A DNA stretch of 59,261 nucleotides from Brotaphodocola sp003480315. Lineage in GTDB: Bacteria > Bacillota > Clostridia > Lachnospirales > Lachnospiraceae. The translations under genes and the position numbers were made by a program. Under the pieces are notes generated by a model that saw nothing but the letters and a program-made list of their open reading frames with translations, searched no databases and had not been told where the DNA came from. The stretch is from the NCBI RefSeq assembly GCF_964246085.1, contig NZ_CAXTPD010000018.1; one strand, given 5' to 3'. Below are positions 48,001 to 53,300 of the stretch, piece after piece (position 1 is the stretch's first letter; every line of letters starts with the position of its first letter).

Positions 48001-48238
48001 ATGGTGGTACTTCAATGAAGAAGGCACCATGCAGACCGGCTGGATCTTATCCGGCGGTCAGTGGTATTACCTGCTTCCGGGTGAGGGCTCGATGCTGACC
48101 GGATGGCAGTGGATCGACGGTGCGTGGTATTATTTCACACCGTATGACCATGCAAAATATCCGGCGGGCAGAATGTATCGCAGCGAACATACACCGGACG
48201 GCTGCTTTGTGGATGACTCCGGAAGATGGATCGCATAA
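27026..48238 (+). CDS. Giant secreted cell-wall-binding protein, leukotoxin/LktA-like filamentous adhesin (7070 aa)
   Basis: One uninterrupted frame of 21.2 kb. A signal peptide (TAVLGLCMAVAGTSVSYASA, about residues 21-42) is followed by a Ser/Gly/Glu-rich region and two tandem repeat tracts (to about 336). Three Cna-B/SpaA-like modules lie near 806-893, 961-1079 and 1704-1796. Up to about 5250 the protein is made of short Ala/Gly/Val-rich beta repeats alternating GxxAGGSAGVGAAV-like turns with xVxAxSxxxI strands, as in leukotoxin-like adhesins. A Trp-rich amphipathic segment (about 5270-5345) leads to a mixed region, then haemagglutinin-like beta-helix repeats (about 5870-6790). An RTX-like GTGNDTF (6835-6841) follows. 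The end (about 6965-7070) is choline/cell-wall-binding repeats (TGWMFRGGRWWYFNEEG, TGWILSGGQWYYLL). No LPXTG. Adhesion or toxicity is inferred only. The start could be ATG 27026 or 27047. Confidence 0.88.
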   Translation: MGIQERAMLEYRRTMKKARGMTAVLGLCMAVAGTSVSYASASGNTGDSGYESSQEHTESAGADTGGSSFEAGDSLGGGSGGGSGGGGSPETGGDSGFSGVDSESGLSEAEGSSGGSGTEAETGDSEAEDSAGDSRENKKDENTESGNPSGESSTEAENSGDDKPAASSEETAFGAGQKENSQAAGNVTGEDSDQAPEAGIADGGKVPETSETPASPQTPVSPEIQKQLSIPESTVTSELEAAAGPAAASEPEAAAGPAAASEPEAAAGPEAASEPEAAAGPAAASEPEVAAGSEVAPEALQAAAPEALQAAAPAIVQAAAPEALQAAAPATVQAAALAADATSTDTAITITGCDKVKISVNEGKQLEIYLNDSAYKTTYTNTTGITNLSIRAKDKISFKNDLASGKNWLLDLSQAIVELIAKQIELKPNEQVTLKVKQLTLQADDSNDSGSAEEVFSNVVKKVYDSDTRYVGIRNMTIIADSGGGSSGSSTIVISASNTASSDADSTTAADGVSADTNIWKNVDSGVASLGSFLANVKNMETIVEIEDSSLTADSIKMTSGNTLNMNTKGIGIGVAVNVGNASSVVLVKNSNLTSRTGNIELTAKSIINSTADAEAKAGNIAVGVAVVGGTSEVVVDGNGTITSAGNVMLIADSNAKAATNATGKKTSDNRSGAFAGVSVVNYDTRANIGGTVNVTSAGNVTVNSRQYGINGTTVKSVKSSESGTSENTSIQKILGIIHNSLDNIQLTSRLKSKADAAGNAVKTKVSSWFRKDEVEGKISESLNTAQEDSGIGSLFEEAEASIANKVDLKFVDRSTGKVVEGVTVKITPNEGTTGTNRLATTGKNGTYNGDGFTAGSYTLTIIVPSGYAVPEDQVFRIIGGKGFNGTYKLAKTSNTANQMVGAIAVTVVNSSNEASITTTGKITAGGTVEVIANAVSNNTTVADASTIPSDLDRDADDNEFAFALVTEDNSTTLPTTATLTKLQGTSGDVEDTANKYSETRKDADGLISFKSGFTQKADGTISAGSQKLTAGRYKLEFKLPSSFGFKPKDSSITSRKITDEATGQEYYVYTMYITLTAKTAGGTDLKGLKQLITMTANGDTSGASGTGTSAGVGAGVNVVNSSNLAYIENAIIEANGLTVSAKTGGYEESITKTENGQTTTVKTTYNNKSDVSSIAGFNSGNFGFGGAVSVNVVNDVTKAYISGAAISIGNNGNITIKAESESDAGTSAGSTTSDDESAKSVGVGTAIAVSVVSHTTSAELGETALIKGNNSSGTIGNLTIDASSKGAIEASTIAGAAGGKAVVPVVAVNIVNTTTKARAARNANAANNIIALVGDLTVHAKSEKKRKTTANGKAAGSSAGFGGAITVAAGHMRQYAYMERKISSARNIQVAAESGNSSETVSIASANGAPVEDDDSSGSDDSDPASKKTPDALVNNALAAGKKTGGGTGSITGTSSKTPQSAETADGKVMAAAAIAVDVWNDTTEAKVTADTTSTGKLTVEAKAANSVKVVSNASAALSKNGVGVSVAILAGNLLNRAIITGKHTGGSFEIRAGMRNDGDTNEISVISISGAGASNVGVAGAVAINLFDTAYLASAGYGNDTADLTAAESGEVSAKVNQKVSTKAGASADLAGDGNTSGNGKSTGVGASFGLTIADASAEAVVSGNSKIRTGGNFTVEALASSTVETYVQAGTDAFEEPAEDGKLTITVKDSTGKALSGVTVTVTADGKSADHKTNNDGQIEITTSGITKDTVYTIEIKAVPNGYKLPDAKDRKIKVTLTKDDTAFAKTFVLSKTNQSEMDKYTSLDAAVSVSLVSNKVRAEAEQGAYVDAGGNLTLNAESVSAANTTTEGEAEASNAAVGASVAVNLVAETVTARMAGNGAVGGDFTVTARAKAQDLAKAYATASGLDLQRYKDKYNSSIADILSGKAFGLGSGTGSSSDSGNNSGSGSSGTGTSSDSSKANDRLNGALKDSGDTTSNNASLSSKVLSAAGAKTDETTTVSTGSVGTTGNGAAGSSTAKKDAAATGSTTKQENPVSVAAAVGVSIVSHDVTAEMTGTITKAKTVTIKAENLDNFEMLATGAAVSKKTSIALGVAVIVNNSKTRGALMGNLGTAGSRVGDVTIQALTKTNMDDNFRTKLGTEAIAGAGNGSEDGGAAVAGAVAVISSSAETMAEIGRNITVYSDGEVTVEAIEQSRLAARAWGATLTSSTFDEQNNGGNGSGSSSSSGSSSGKGSGAGVGASFAIIYAKNKTKAQVGDNARIYAKSLAVNAEKKAVNATWTNKDVEINGTISSGSKQLPSGKIYINTTDKAQSDNELTISDLSSAAMDLLNLLSNQNYYLEAVGGSASTVGSSFTGAGSFTVLVMEDTVEALVGNSVVLVLTDGLKVTAASKVNAAVITGSVAYGGSKSAGVAISTIVNNMAVKAALGENVKAGGTVDANGNVTGNMTGDVTISADSDLGVTSVLVAGGVSSNRKSNGISVSGDGVIQVFVSSNTTGAQIGNGTAIKTNGDIFVLAASSLKYTGITGGIAAGSGHGVGASVSVIVVNTKTAAAIGNNVQITAKNLAVSAIGKEKITAIIVNGAAAGSNGSAVAVSPAVNVIRTSTLAGVGTGTYNLTGSMKVTADDVTKILVISGGAAVSGGKAGVGGSVQVDVILKTVQALIADGTGGAYAAIYAPGGLTVKADSGEQLWLFVMGLGGGKSAAVSGSVGVVVISNQVEAHIGSYTRVGNAGNRGNVSVIAADNMLTVVVAGSVAVSASSAAVGLSNIDMIADGTTKASIGDHAVIYGNNVTVKADSGKRFVNVAVSGGVSGASAAVTGSAVIAVVGDSIIALIEENAKVQAAGTVSVMAEGATDIIDIVGSLGVGGNAFGASIDTIVYSGKVYAGIGKGTTVDAGGNVIVSAVSNDKLVDLVIGVGVGSSGAAVNGSVAVIVVKQNVFALIGIPGSDNSYADATGTVIRADGSIRVTAETIQELLSAAGSVAVSGSGAGVGAGVVVVTDSHRAWAEAGKNAVLDALGKTPVNGNFGSMNVSDVTIVTPGTNGNDVKTSYKKGSRGTMTINGVVIGAFNTSSIHILAVTAAGGSGAGVGAATATVVEQAKVQAIINSGAKINRTAARQGGSASVSVLASSDTVESVSGGSAAAGGTAGVSGAVVVYTGMKETTAKIADGVELYAENGLAVWARSENHIYANVIGAAAGGSAGVGATVSVIVLQDVTTAGVAGSVTAGSITVKAEAYENLQLSATSAAGSGTVGVGAAVGTIVFKGTTLAQVRPGAALIATNGDILIYAGSEERANMTVLGAGVSGSVGVSGSFAVLVMNVTTKALVESSSASNKGSLSAANGNVTVKAGDVTGLTLNTGGAAAGAAVGAGAAIETAVYRNTVTALIGNYNSVTARSILVQASADRTIKATAIMAGAGGSAAVNGSILVLSVGAMPVDQDADNANTGSSAGGSSTNANREASARGDAALKYGYGQTVTTEQDNSYVTEVNGTLAGLSGQNQNLISGYLNSASVEDKTFAGIGNNGSTTATAGDVTVKATEKTTLDSTAGAASAGGSASGGISLNLVILNGTAEARLGGNVQAGAGNVRVIAENILNVDNMMAIGGGAAGSASMAGTITILKVGEQAKAYIAPSAVVAAGGNVIILADSSQKILVVNGSVSGAGAASLGVATNVLKIANKTQAYIGDGAQVTANANGSAEAGADGSISSSVKDGYSKNLNGSASTADMDYVSSSAGSSGMTGVLVNAKSAQQIRTWVISGSTAGSVAAAGSVNVVIFESSTEAWIGKKAVVIAGNKGDIRVIATDSTALQTVTGNVTASGAVSAGLASDTITFSKFTRAYVGAGASLSSGRNIVIRANSDETYLTAVVSAGAAAGAAAGAVNGAVSTMVIKNQTLAEVMSNSKLTADGSIAVWSEDSQTLYVIAGAAGAAISFTPGASVSGAAGVAVVRAENIVRAQVQKLAELTAYGNAGISFYTGTLDGSNGNRRRKRQMQEQSGVLIGAFNQNLLVTTAASASVGTGLSGSAATVTVIAKNSVQAKVESGAKINQNNREHVTKQSKVKVIAMDATEADAAAGGAAIGIAGAAGTVVVLHLTKTVEAVLEGTIYAPGGVEVNAVSDNNVFLATVSASAALAGGAGSASVLYIQNMVHSALGGSIEARGAEVLVQAQNRQYVDVGAASLAGGISAAGGSGASIIFKSKTTAELLSQTTVTAADLTVTAQSEETITGAVAAAAGGSGAGAGSLLVIVANAETKALTGSSCTISLTGNLTVQAKDLVTISMTAGSAAAGGKAAGGAVAVLIFKNTVLAEIGGSNTIQAAGLTLTAESARKIKSYVVAGSAGGGAVSGSVLVLLVGSKTSTDADTALKNGNTNTASAAQGQVNAALKRSGEAGNSVPSVDVKGYFASAAADTTTARIGSGTTIILTGNAFIRAKETTDLTAVSGAVAAGGVGAGGSVAVIILNGTTQAEIQGTIRAADTVSISAENTINGSSIQAKVGTAGLIGALGASVAYVDVTGITGVLIGSGASITSGRNTTVRADLTVKASPVTSGASVGWAAVGLAASRLCVSGTTSILSVQGSSLTAENGNISLTALQTITSNPETTGASGGYAVSGAAALAFVDITGTVKAESYAIVTAKNGSFDLLAQLILNAKTKASGTAAAVGGGIGGAVAKLNVEPTVLSAVRGGTITAKKLSVKALYNAKNDSNYSSTGSVSAEALAGAAGLMAGVSGALADLTLSGSSTALVENAVLDLTGNAEITAKTGGSVSGTVKGISVSGIAAVGGVKVNISNTFTTIAALRSATVNQVQNLLIHAGYDAAVSGKAEGTSGGFAVGAGAQDVEITENITTTAEAAGSKAASSETFAVTAQDTHKISAKATGWSLAGGASGGLTNIKVTITNTTTAGVDQSIVTAKNILVQSSTSIQKDSTATASAGAVGGSANSVSDETTVTNTTVTVIGSTGSTAGNTSLTAREDVMFVAETDNHFDGYATAVAGAILAKGKATAKQTVKNTVKVTIYPAIIRANSHDVTISVLAKDTTNQLKAMGGAGGVAAGSSVEAASDMTVTALVEFLNGTGSNHAVVSAPGRDILVNTRTDTTAKVFGQIKFTVDGLSFLSTDVKNKMNIASTVNLGAYAELSAGNDLSIAALIGSIYALASAYSETGSIINTQSRPTAEVNVTAKAWIRGAENAKLSAANLLSLVAATAENNNIYTKAYSYGFTAGGTGSVVSKAVNNTKLYGQIDILGDQSELHGKDIYVSASAPRESEVQYRKEAKYRAETVTEFVKQTVERITTTIEKVAEKVIKWLPWPFNKIVKWITKTVVRVIRWTEEILVEKVLQSKTEAKEEGSYTSSNNVILNGDIYYGNNAPVSIIIDENGQITNPDVTWHVEDGKIVIDSFVSKTSGSLKLEALLGEIKGNVTVHNNNVITDLSIINRSLMHLVVKDLDLYAESDPEKSAYTLLCNDYSRFNMTDVVDSTGQPVINIASNCGADITLDGMISYYTAILNIIFNGDRGNVYLGKNGKLEVSELHIKNAASAGSRDRYFRAELYATEDENGTLKQPQLTIEALEDIFAEIGLVRYLEIQGTDAASARAAADAKAAQAVNVNRALLSSISGKNIRLKLDSPKLLVGVIVTDKENFQYTYTQTKTEKTALDIVASAVKDKTKYEGVLYSRTEFHNATGNWETRYYTDEACTNQYVIADGSHVETEYDTTGFGYYLKEQNEDGTWKYTGLDQAPEYVLDADGAYTNEAWIVVGGNKQKVTVDETVTFIQYLKPDGQGGYTTETERTFWIVSDQIRYEYHPGSSQSFDSIHYNETTKKYEVIKDGIILASYDSLYYDAADGTYYGVVETEEEVQRTESADKRNTLLFTYDKEGAYQTGDLTVDENLQILMPGGTLVLGGTIQAGNTADIQADTVIRKDGERTDVKADRILIQTSHGFGTESSRIRVEAGNGGFSTTVVNQGAVYVQAKGDFRIGSIASEKEVGLKTEGAVLALTGTETNIRAEALNIAAGGNVGSTEAALRTDISGNLDITAEDTIWLSQCGEAKVKNMTAKNGNVHLTAGSIRNTAAGNAAAITAKDILLKAENGDIGSESRMLTLNQSGVLSGSAAGSMYLENISGDMKFGSLNTADRSWLKAKGSITGTDPAKAALTADQTKLTSTEGNIGTADSPLLIKVDSLKAEAANGSIWLDATRSGRALEVTGVTAKNEAVLKAESFVSSTEGSAPDVTADHIRLTATEGSIGSVENAMKVKGTSLQAEAASEICLTVPEGGIRAERLEAPDHISLNVAGTLTAGSRADGSANIQTKSLEITADQIGEKSQNLTTEGVAAEAGSKPELMLNAKAAHGVYIRDNSNILKLKTVSSDHNDVMIRTSGALLNDLEDEAADANVTAKNIILEAESAGTGEKALTTNLVEEETLPADQNSLTVQTDGAMNIHDIGTEGTAGVKAESKRECVSVKADRNLAITGAKGTDVVLEAAGSLTAEELKATGKVSAMAENDIRITNNTGAAFKDLVSRKGGIDLVINGNISIDHLAAPGLVNMTSTGQIQAAAEGTLKLGGLKADERIKLTASGDIVNGISDQEDSVNVSAEEISLRADGNIGAKDKALLTETKNAALEAENIYLKNKGNLNLSKAEAAAAMELEVSGNLTSAGTTVKADRLSVNADNADLKTRVNEMTGAVSGNLVLENEGSLSVKDRLQAGDTVEIRTAGGTLDVSGSLEAKNTKLSGADQVRVRVTDQIGNLDVATSESETSGISLDMESSSEQQQFTLATPGSVKLTTAMEDEQIDLFGNRVKIAGGANNALLRFSRMPGSLFVLVPGGNNRIHVVTTMAETMIRTGTGNDTFILGGAVEDEEDMEYTFDYSGRNGGEAQSGMMGAGNQHKLDISTEGGENTWHLWMSGAPFYLEGGTGHDTFIRYTFNITDQNGNTRTFATTHYNISSKGGSITKIGFPSSGGNRRPVVSGSQGTWILTEAGTWQFEKQTGGRQTGWMFRGGRWWYFNEEGTMQTGWILSGGQWYYLLPGEGSMLTGWQWIDGAWYYFTPYDHAKYPAGRMYRSEHTPDGCFVDDSGRWIA
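27743..27900 (+). repeat. 36-bp tandem repeat in the giant gene
   Basis: Units start at 27743, 27779, 27815, 27851 and 27887 (last partial). Each begins GAAGCGGCAGCGGG and encodes EAAAGPAAASEP-like 12-residue units. Near-identity of the units suggests recent expansion or length variation. The Ala/Pro/Glu composition fits a stalk. Confidence 0.9.
27911..28033 (+). repeat. 24-bp tandem repeat in the giant gene
   Basis: Units start at 27920, 27944, 27968, 27992 and 28016, built on GCATTGCAGGCAGCAGCACC. They encode ALQAAAPE / IVQAAAPE 8-residue units that alternate between two versions. Confidence 0.88.
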
Positions 48239-48240
48239 CA

Positions 48241-48285
48241 AAGAAAAGGGATTGCGCCATGAGGTACAATCCCTTTTCTTGCATT
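48241..48285 (+). terminator. Terminator after the giant gene
   Basis: AAGAAAAGGGATTG (48241-48254) pairs perfectly with CAATCCCTTTTCTT (48267-48280) around a 12-nt loop and is followed by GCATTTT. Confidence 0.88.
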
Positions 48286-48307
48286 TTACCCGTAAATCGG
48301 GTATAAT
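48279..48307 (+). promoter_or_regulatory. Possible promoter of argS
   Basis: TTGCAT (48279-48284), 17 bp and TATAAT (48302-48307). The -35 overlaps the end of the preceding terminator. Confidence 0.6.
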
Positions 48308-48354
48308 AATACATCAGGATAAAAGGAAGAATGAAGATCAAAGGAGAGAAAAAG

Positions 48355-50121
48355 GTGAAGAAAATTCTGGATCTGATCGCAGACGAGATGAAGTCTGCAT
48401 TTACCGCCTGTGGCTACGACGCGTCCTACGCAAAGGTTGTATTATCCAACCGGCCGGACTTATGTGAGTACCAGTGCAACGGCGCTATGGCTGCAGCTAA
48501 GGCATATAAAAAGAAGCCCATCGACATTGCCAGTGAAGTTGTAGAGAAATTAAACGGAGACGGCATGTTTTCCGAGATCAACGCTGTGATGCCTGGCTTC
48601 ATCAACATCCGCCTGAATGCCGCTTACCTGGCTGATTTCATGAACGGCATGGCAAAGGAAGAAAAGCTTGGCGTGGAGGAAGAGGGCCACGGAGAGACCA
48701 TCATCGTGGACTACGGCGGAGCCAACGTGGCAAAGCCGCTGCATGTCGGCCACCTGCGTTCTGCCGTGATCGGTGAGAGCGTAAAGCGCATGGGCCGTTA
48801 CCTGGGCTACAATATGATCGGTGACGTACATTTGGGGGACTGGGGCCTGCAGATGGGACTCATCATCGAAGAACTGCGCGACCGCAAGCCGGATCTGGTT
48901 TATTTCGATGAGAACTATACCGGAGAGTATCCGTCCGAGCCTCCGTTTACCATCAGCGAGCTGGAGGATATTTACCCGACCGCAAGCGGCAAGTCCAAAG
49001 TGGACGAGGCCTTCAAGGAGCGCGCGCAGACCGCGACCTTTAAGCTTCAGAAGGGTTATCCGCCATATACCGCCATCTGGAAACATATTATGAGCGTTTC
49101 CCTGGCAGACTTAAAGAGAAACTACGACAATCTGGATGTTCATTTTGAACTCTGGAAAGGTGAGAGTGATGCTGAAGAGTATATTCCGTGGCTGATCCAG
49201 GATCTGCAGGACAAGGGTCTTGCATACGAGAGCCAGGGCGCCCTGGTCGTAGATGTCACCGAACCGACGGACTCTAAGGAGCTGCCGCCTTGTATTGTCC
49301 GCAAGTCTGACGGAGCTGCACTGTACGCCACCTCGGACCTGGGGACCATCATCCAGCGTGAGAAGGATTTCCAGCCGGTCAAATATGTATACATCACCGA
49401 TAAGCGCCAGGAGCTTCACTTTAAGCAGGTATTCCGTGTGGCGAAGAAGGCCGGTTATGTAAAACCGGAAACTCCTATGATCCATATCGGTTTCGGAACC
49501 ATGAACGGTAAAGACGGCAAGCCGTTTAAGACCAGAGAGGGCGGTGTAATGCGCCTGGAACACCTCATTGCGGATATTGATGCGGCTGTTTATGACCGTA
49601 TCATGGAAAACCGCAGCATGGACGAGGCAGAGGCAAAGGAGACTGCAAAGATTGTTGGTCTTGCAGCCTTAAAATACGGTGACCTTTCCAACCAGGCGGC
49701 GAAGGATTACGTGTTCGATATTGACCGATTCATCTCCTTTGAGGGAAATACCGGTCCGTACATTCTGTACACTATTGTTCGTATCAAATCCATTCTGGGC
49801 AAGTATGAGGCACAGAACCCGGGCACAACGGCAGAGACCATTCTTCCGGCAGCCAGTGACGCAGAGAAGACTCTGATGCTGGAGCTGTCCAAGTACAACG
49901 ATGTTATGGAGAATGCGTTTGCAGAGACCGCGCCGCACAAGATCTGTCAGTACATCTTCGACCTGTCCAATGCCTTCAACAGTTTCTATCACGATACCCG
50001 CATTCTGGCAGAGGAAGACAAAGCGCGCCAGGCAAGCTGGATCGCCCTCATTACTCTGGTAAAACGCGTGCTCGAGGCATGTATCCAGGTACTTGGCTTT
50101 GAAGCCCCGGAACGGATGTGA
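48355..50121 (+). CDS. argS: Arginyl-tRNA synthetase
   Basis: The 588-residue class I synthetase charges tRNA-Arg. The N-terminal Add-1 domain (about 1-110) is followed by the catalytic core with GGANVAKPLHVGHLRSAVIG (HIGH-like HVGH), GDVHLGDWGLQMG, and the GFGTMNGKDGKPFKTREGG segment replacing the KMSKS loop. The C-terminal DALR anticodon domain ends at the typical ...PERM. The GTG at 48355 is 6 nt after GGAGAG and is preferred over an upstream ATG (48331) whose ribosome site is too close. No T-box is present upstream. Confidence 0.96.
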   Translation: MKKILDLIADEMKSAFTACGYDASYAKVVLSNRPDLCEYQCNGAMAAAKAYKKKPIDIASEVVEKLNGDGMFSEINAVMPGFINIRLNAAYLADFMNGMAKEEKLGVEEEGHGETIIVDYGGANVAKPLHVGHLRSAVIGESVKRMGRYLGYNMIGDVHLGDWGLQMGLIIEELRDRKPDLVYFDENYTGEYPSEPPFTISELEDIYPTASGKSKVDEAFKERAQTATFKLQKGYPPYTAIWKHIMSVSLADLKRNYDNLDVHFELWKGESDAEEYIPWLIQDLQDKGLAYESQGALVVDVTEPTDSKELPPCIVRKSDGAALYATSDLGTIIQREKDFQPVKYVYITDKRQELHFKQVFRVAKKAGYVKPETPMIHIGFGTMNGKDGKPFKTREGGVMRLEHLIADIDAAVYDRIMENRSMDEAEAKETAKIVGLAALKYGDLSNQAAKDYVFDIDRFISFEGNTGPYILYTIVRIKSILGKYEAQNPGTTAETILPAASDAEKTLMLELSKYNDVMENAFAETAPHKICQYIFDLSNAFNSFYHDTRILAEEDKARQASWIALITLVKRVLEACIQVLGFEAPERM

Positions 50122-50131
50122 CGTTACAGCA

Positions 50132-50265
50132 GTGACATGCAGATGACAGCGAATTTCGAAGGCGGTGAGCTTGCTCACAGAGCCTTCTGGATTCGCTGCC
50201 ATCTATAGGGCGAAGCCCGCGCAGCGAGATGCAGCGAAGCGGAATCGAGCTGAGCAGCATGTCAC
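50132..50265 (+). other. Structured intergenic element between argS and the SNF2 gene
   Basis: GTGACATGC (50132-50140) pairs with GCATGTCAC (50257-50265). Inside, 50141-50204 forms a long hairpin: AGATG/CATCT, CAGCGAAT/ATTCGCTG, GAAGGC/GCCTTC and TGAGC/GCTCA with small internal loops. A short GGGC-GAA-GCCC hairpin follows. Together this makes a closed multibranch fold of 134 nt. It could be a dispersed repeat, a small RNA or a leader of the helicase gene. No T run or protein frame is associated. Confidence 0.55.
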
Positions 50266-50300
50266 GAATTGCACCGGTATTCTGCACAAGGAGGCGCTTT

Positions 50301-53300
50301 ATGAAGATAACGGAGTCCGCCACCAGCACGTTCTGGAAGGGAGAGCAGGGAATCCGGGCTTCTGTCCAGGACGGAGATACTTTATATAAGGTGAGTTTAT
50401 ATGTCAAGGGTAGTCAGGTTCGTGACTACTCTTGTTCTTGTGTAAATGGAAATTCCTGCAGAGGTATGTGCGCGCACGCAAAGCTTGTGTGGGAACAGTG
50501 GAAAAAAGAACAGGAGCAGCATTCCGGCCGTCCTGTCTCCACGTCTCAGGAAATTCGTACCATGATCCGGGAGTATACCAACCGGGAAGTGGCAAAGATC
50601 ATTGAAGATGCTGAGAAAACGGAGATCCGGCTGGTACCTCGCCTGTTGTTAAAAAACGGTTCTGCCAGTCTGGAATTTAAGCTTGGCCGGGATCGTTTTT
50701 ATATTATAAAAGACCTGATGGCCTTTGCTGAGGCTGTGCGCACGGGGGCCAGCGTATCCTACGGAAAGCAGCTGACCTTTCATCACAGCCTGAACGCCTT
50801 TGCGGAAGAGGACCGGGAGCTTTGCGCCCTTCTGCTGGAGCTGGTGCAGGTTTATCAGGAGCATTTTGAACAGTTTCGGAAAAGCTCCTTCGTCACCATG
50901 CAGGGGCTTCGTACCCTGAACTTAAACCGTGCCAACCGGGACCGCTTTTTTCAGCTTATGGAGAACCGCGACCTGGAGGTGGAGTTTGGCGACGGCACGC
51001 ACTGTACGGTAAAGGTCAGACAGGATTGCATGCGGCTTCCGGTACATATCTGCCGGGCAGGCCGTGACGGTATTGCGGTTTCTGTAGACCAGGAGCTGTT
51101 TGGCATCCCGGGAGAGCGGGGCTGGTATGTGGGCAACGATACAAGCCTGGTATGCCTGGACGAGACGCAGTCCCGGGAGCTGGGCGTATTTCTGGAGCAA
51201 GTGCTGAAAGATAAAAAGAGCCATACCCTGGATATTCAGGACCGCGATATTCCGCTGTTTTATGAGCGTGTGCTCCAGAAAATCCTTCCCTACGCGGAGC
51301 TTACGGTTCGCGATGTGAACCTGGAAAGCTATCGTCCGAAGGAGCTGAAGGCACAGTTTTCCTTTGACAGTACCGGACCGGATGAGATCACCATGAAGCC
51401 GCTGCTGTCTTATGGTGACTTTTCTTTCTCCCCGCTAAACGATGACAAGGTACCGCGGATCATCTGCCGTGATGTGCCGGGAGAGTTTAAGATCAGCCAG
51501 ATTATTACAAAATATTTCCAGTACCGGGATGGGGAGTCAGAGTATCTGGTCATCCGGGATGATGAGGAGGCTCTGTACCGTCTGCTGTCCGAGGGAATGG
51601 CAGAATTCATGGAGCTGGGACAAGTTCTGGTGTCCGATGCGGCAAGGAAAATCCGGGTGCTGCCTTCCCCGCAGGTAAAGGTCGGGGTGCAGAGCACAGG
51701 AAGATGGCTGGAATTAAATGTAGACGCGGAAGGAATGTCACGGGACGAGCTTCTGGATATCTTATCCGGTTATGATCCGAAAAAGAGGTATTACCGCCTG
51801 CGCAGCGGAGAATTTTTAAATGTAGATGAGAATGGTCTTATGACTGTGGCCCGCATGACCGAGAGCCTCGGCATCGGGAGAGAGGAACTTCTGTCCGGCG
51901 TGGTAAAGGTTCCGGTGTACCGGGCTTTATATCTGGACAGTGTGTTAAAAGAGGGAAACGGCATCACCTTTTACCGGGATAATCTGTTCCGGGCTGTGGT
52001 ACGCGGCATGAAGTCCGTAGAGGACAGTGATTATGTGGTTCCGGCGTCTCTTGTGCAGGTGCTGCGCGGCTACCAGAAAACCGGCTACCGGTGGTTAAAG
52101 ACTCTGGATGTGAATGGCTTTGGCGGCATTCTGGCAGACGATATGGGCCTTGGAAAGACGATTCAGATCATTGCACTTTTGCAGGCCGAGGCCCAGGAGC
52201 ATCCGGAGTCTCAGTCCCTGATCATCTGTCCGGCTTCCCTGGTTTACAACTGGGAGAACGAGCTGAATCGCTTTGCACCGGGACTTGCCGTGCAGACTGT
52301 GACCGGCACTGCGCCGGAGCGGGAGGAAATCCTGAAAATTGCAGCAAAAACGGGAGCAGAGGATTTGAAAACAGCAGAAATGATCCCACACCCTCAGATA
52401 TTGATCACTTCCTACGATCTCTTGAAGCGTGATATTGCCTGCTACGAACCATTTCAGTTCCGTTTCCAGGTAATCGATGAAGCGCAGTACATCAAAAATC
52501 CGCTGACTCAGAGCGCAAAGGCGGTAAAGCTGATCAAGTCGCAGACCCGGTATGCGCTGACCGGTACGCCGATCGAAAACCGTTTATCAGAGCTGTGGAG
52601 CATTTTTGATTACCTGATGCCGGGATTTTTATTCACCTATTCCCGGTTCCGCAAACAGTTCGAGTCGCCAATTGCCAAAGCCGGCGATCGGTATGCACTG
52701 GAAAGCCTGCGGCGGCTCAGCGGTCCGTTTATTTTGCGCCGCCTGAAGAAGGATGTCTTAAAAGACCTTCCGGACAAGCTGGAAACCGTGGTTTACTCTA
52801 TGGCGGAGGAAGAACAGAAGCAGCTTTATACGGCCCATGCGCTGGCGCTGAAAGAGGAGCTGGAGCAGATGAGCGGAGATGTCTACGGGTCTGAGCGCAT
52901 TCAGGTACTGGCAGAGCTCACAAAGCTGCGCCAGATCTGCTGCGATCCGTCCCTGTGCTTTGAGCGCTACAAGGGCGGCTCCGCGAAGCTTGACACCTGT
53001 ATGGAGCTGATCACGGGCGGCATTGCGGGAGACCACAAGATCCTGCTGTTTTCCCAGTTCACATCTATGCTGGAGCTGATCGGCCAGCGGTTAAAGAAAG
53101 AGGGAATCGCGTTCCATCTTCTGACGGGAGCAACCCCGAAGGAAGAGCGTATCCGCATGGCCGGAGCCTTCCAGACCGATGATACGCCGGTCTTTCTGAT
53201 CTCTTTAAAGGCAGGTGGTACCGGCCTGAATTTAACGGCAGCCGATATCGTGATCCATTATGATCCGTGGTGGAATGTGGCAGCCCAGAATCAGGCCACC

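Noticed and set aside
27026..48238. Many long open frames on the minus strand and in other plus frames across the giant gene
   Set aside because: They arise from the Ala/Gly/Ser/Thr-rich, strongly biased codons of the giant gene. They lack ribosome sites and known motifs and are low-complexity translations.
47900..48238. Sortase LPXTG anchor at the end of the giant protein
   Set aside because: No LPXTG-like motif, hydrophobic segment or basic tail; the C-terminus consists of cell-wall-binding repeats instead.
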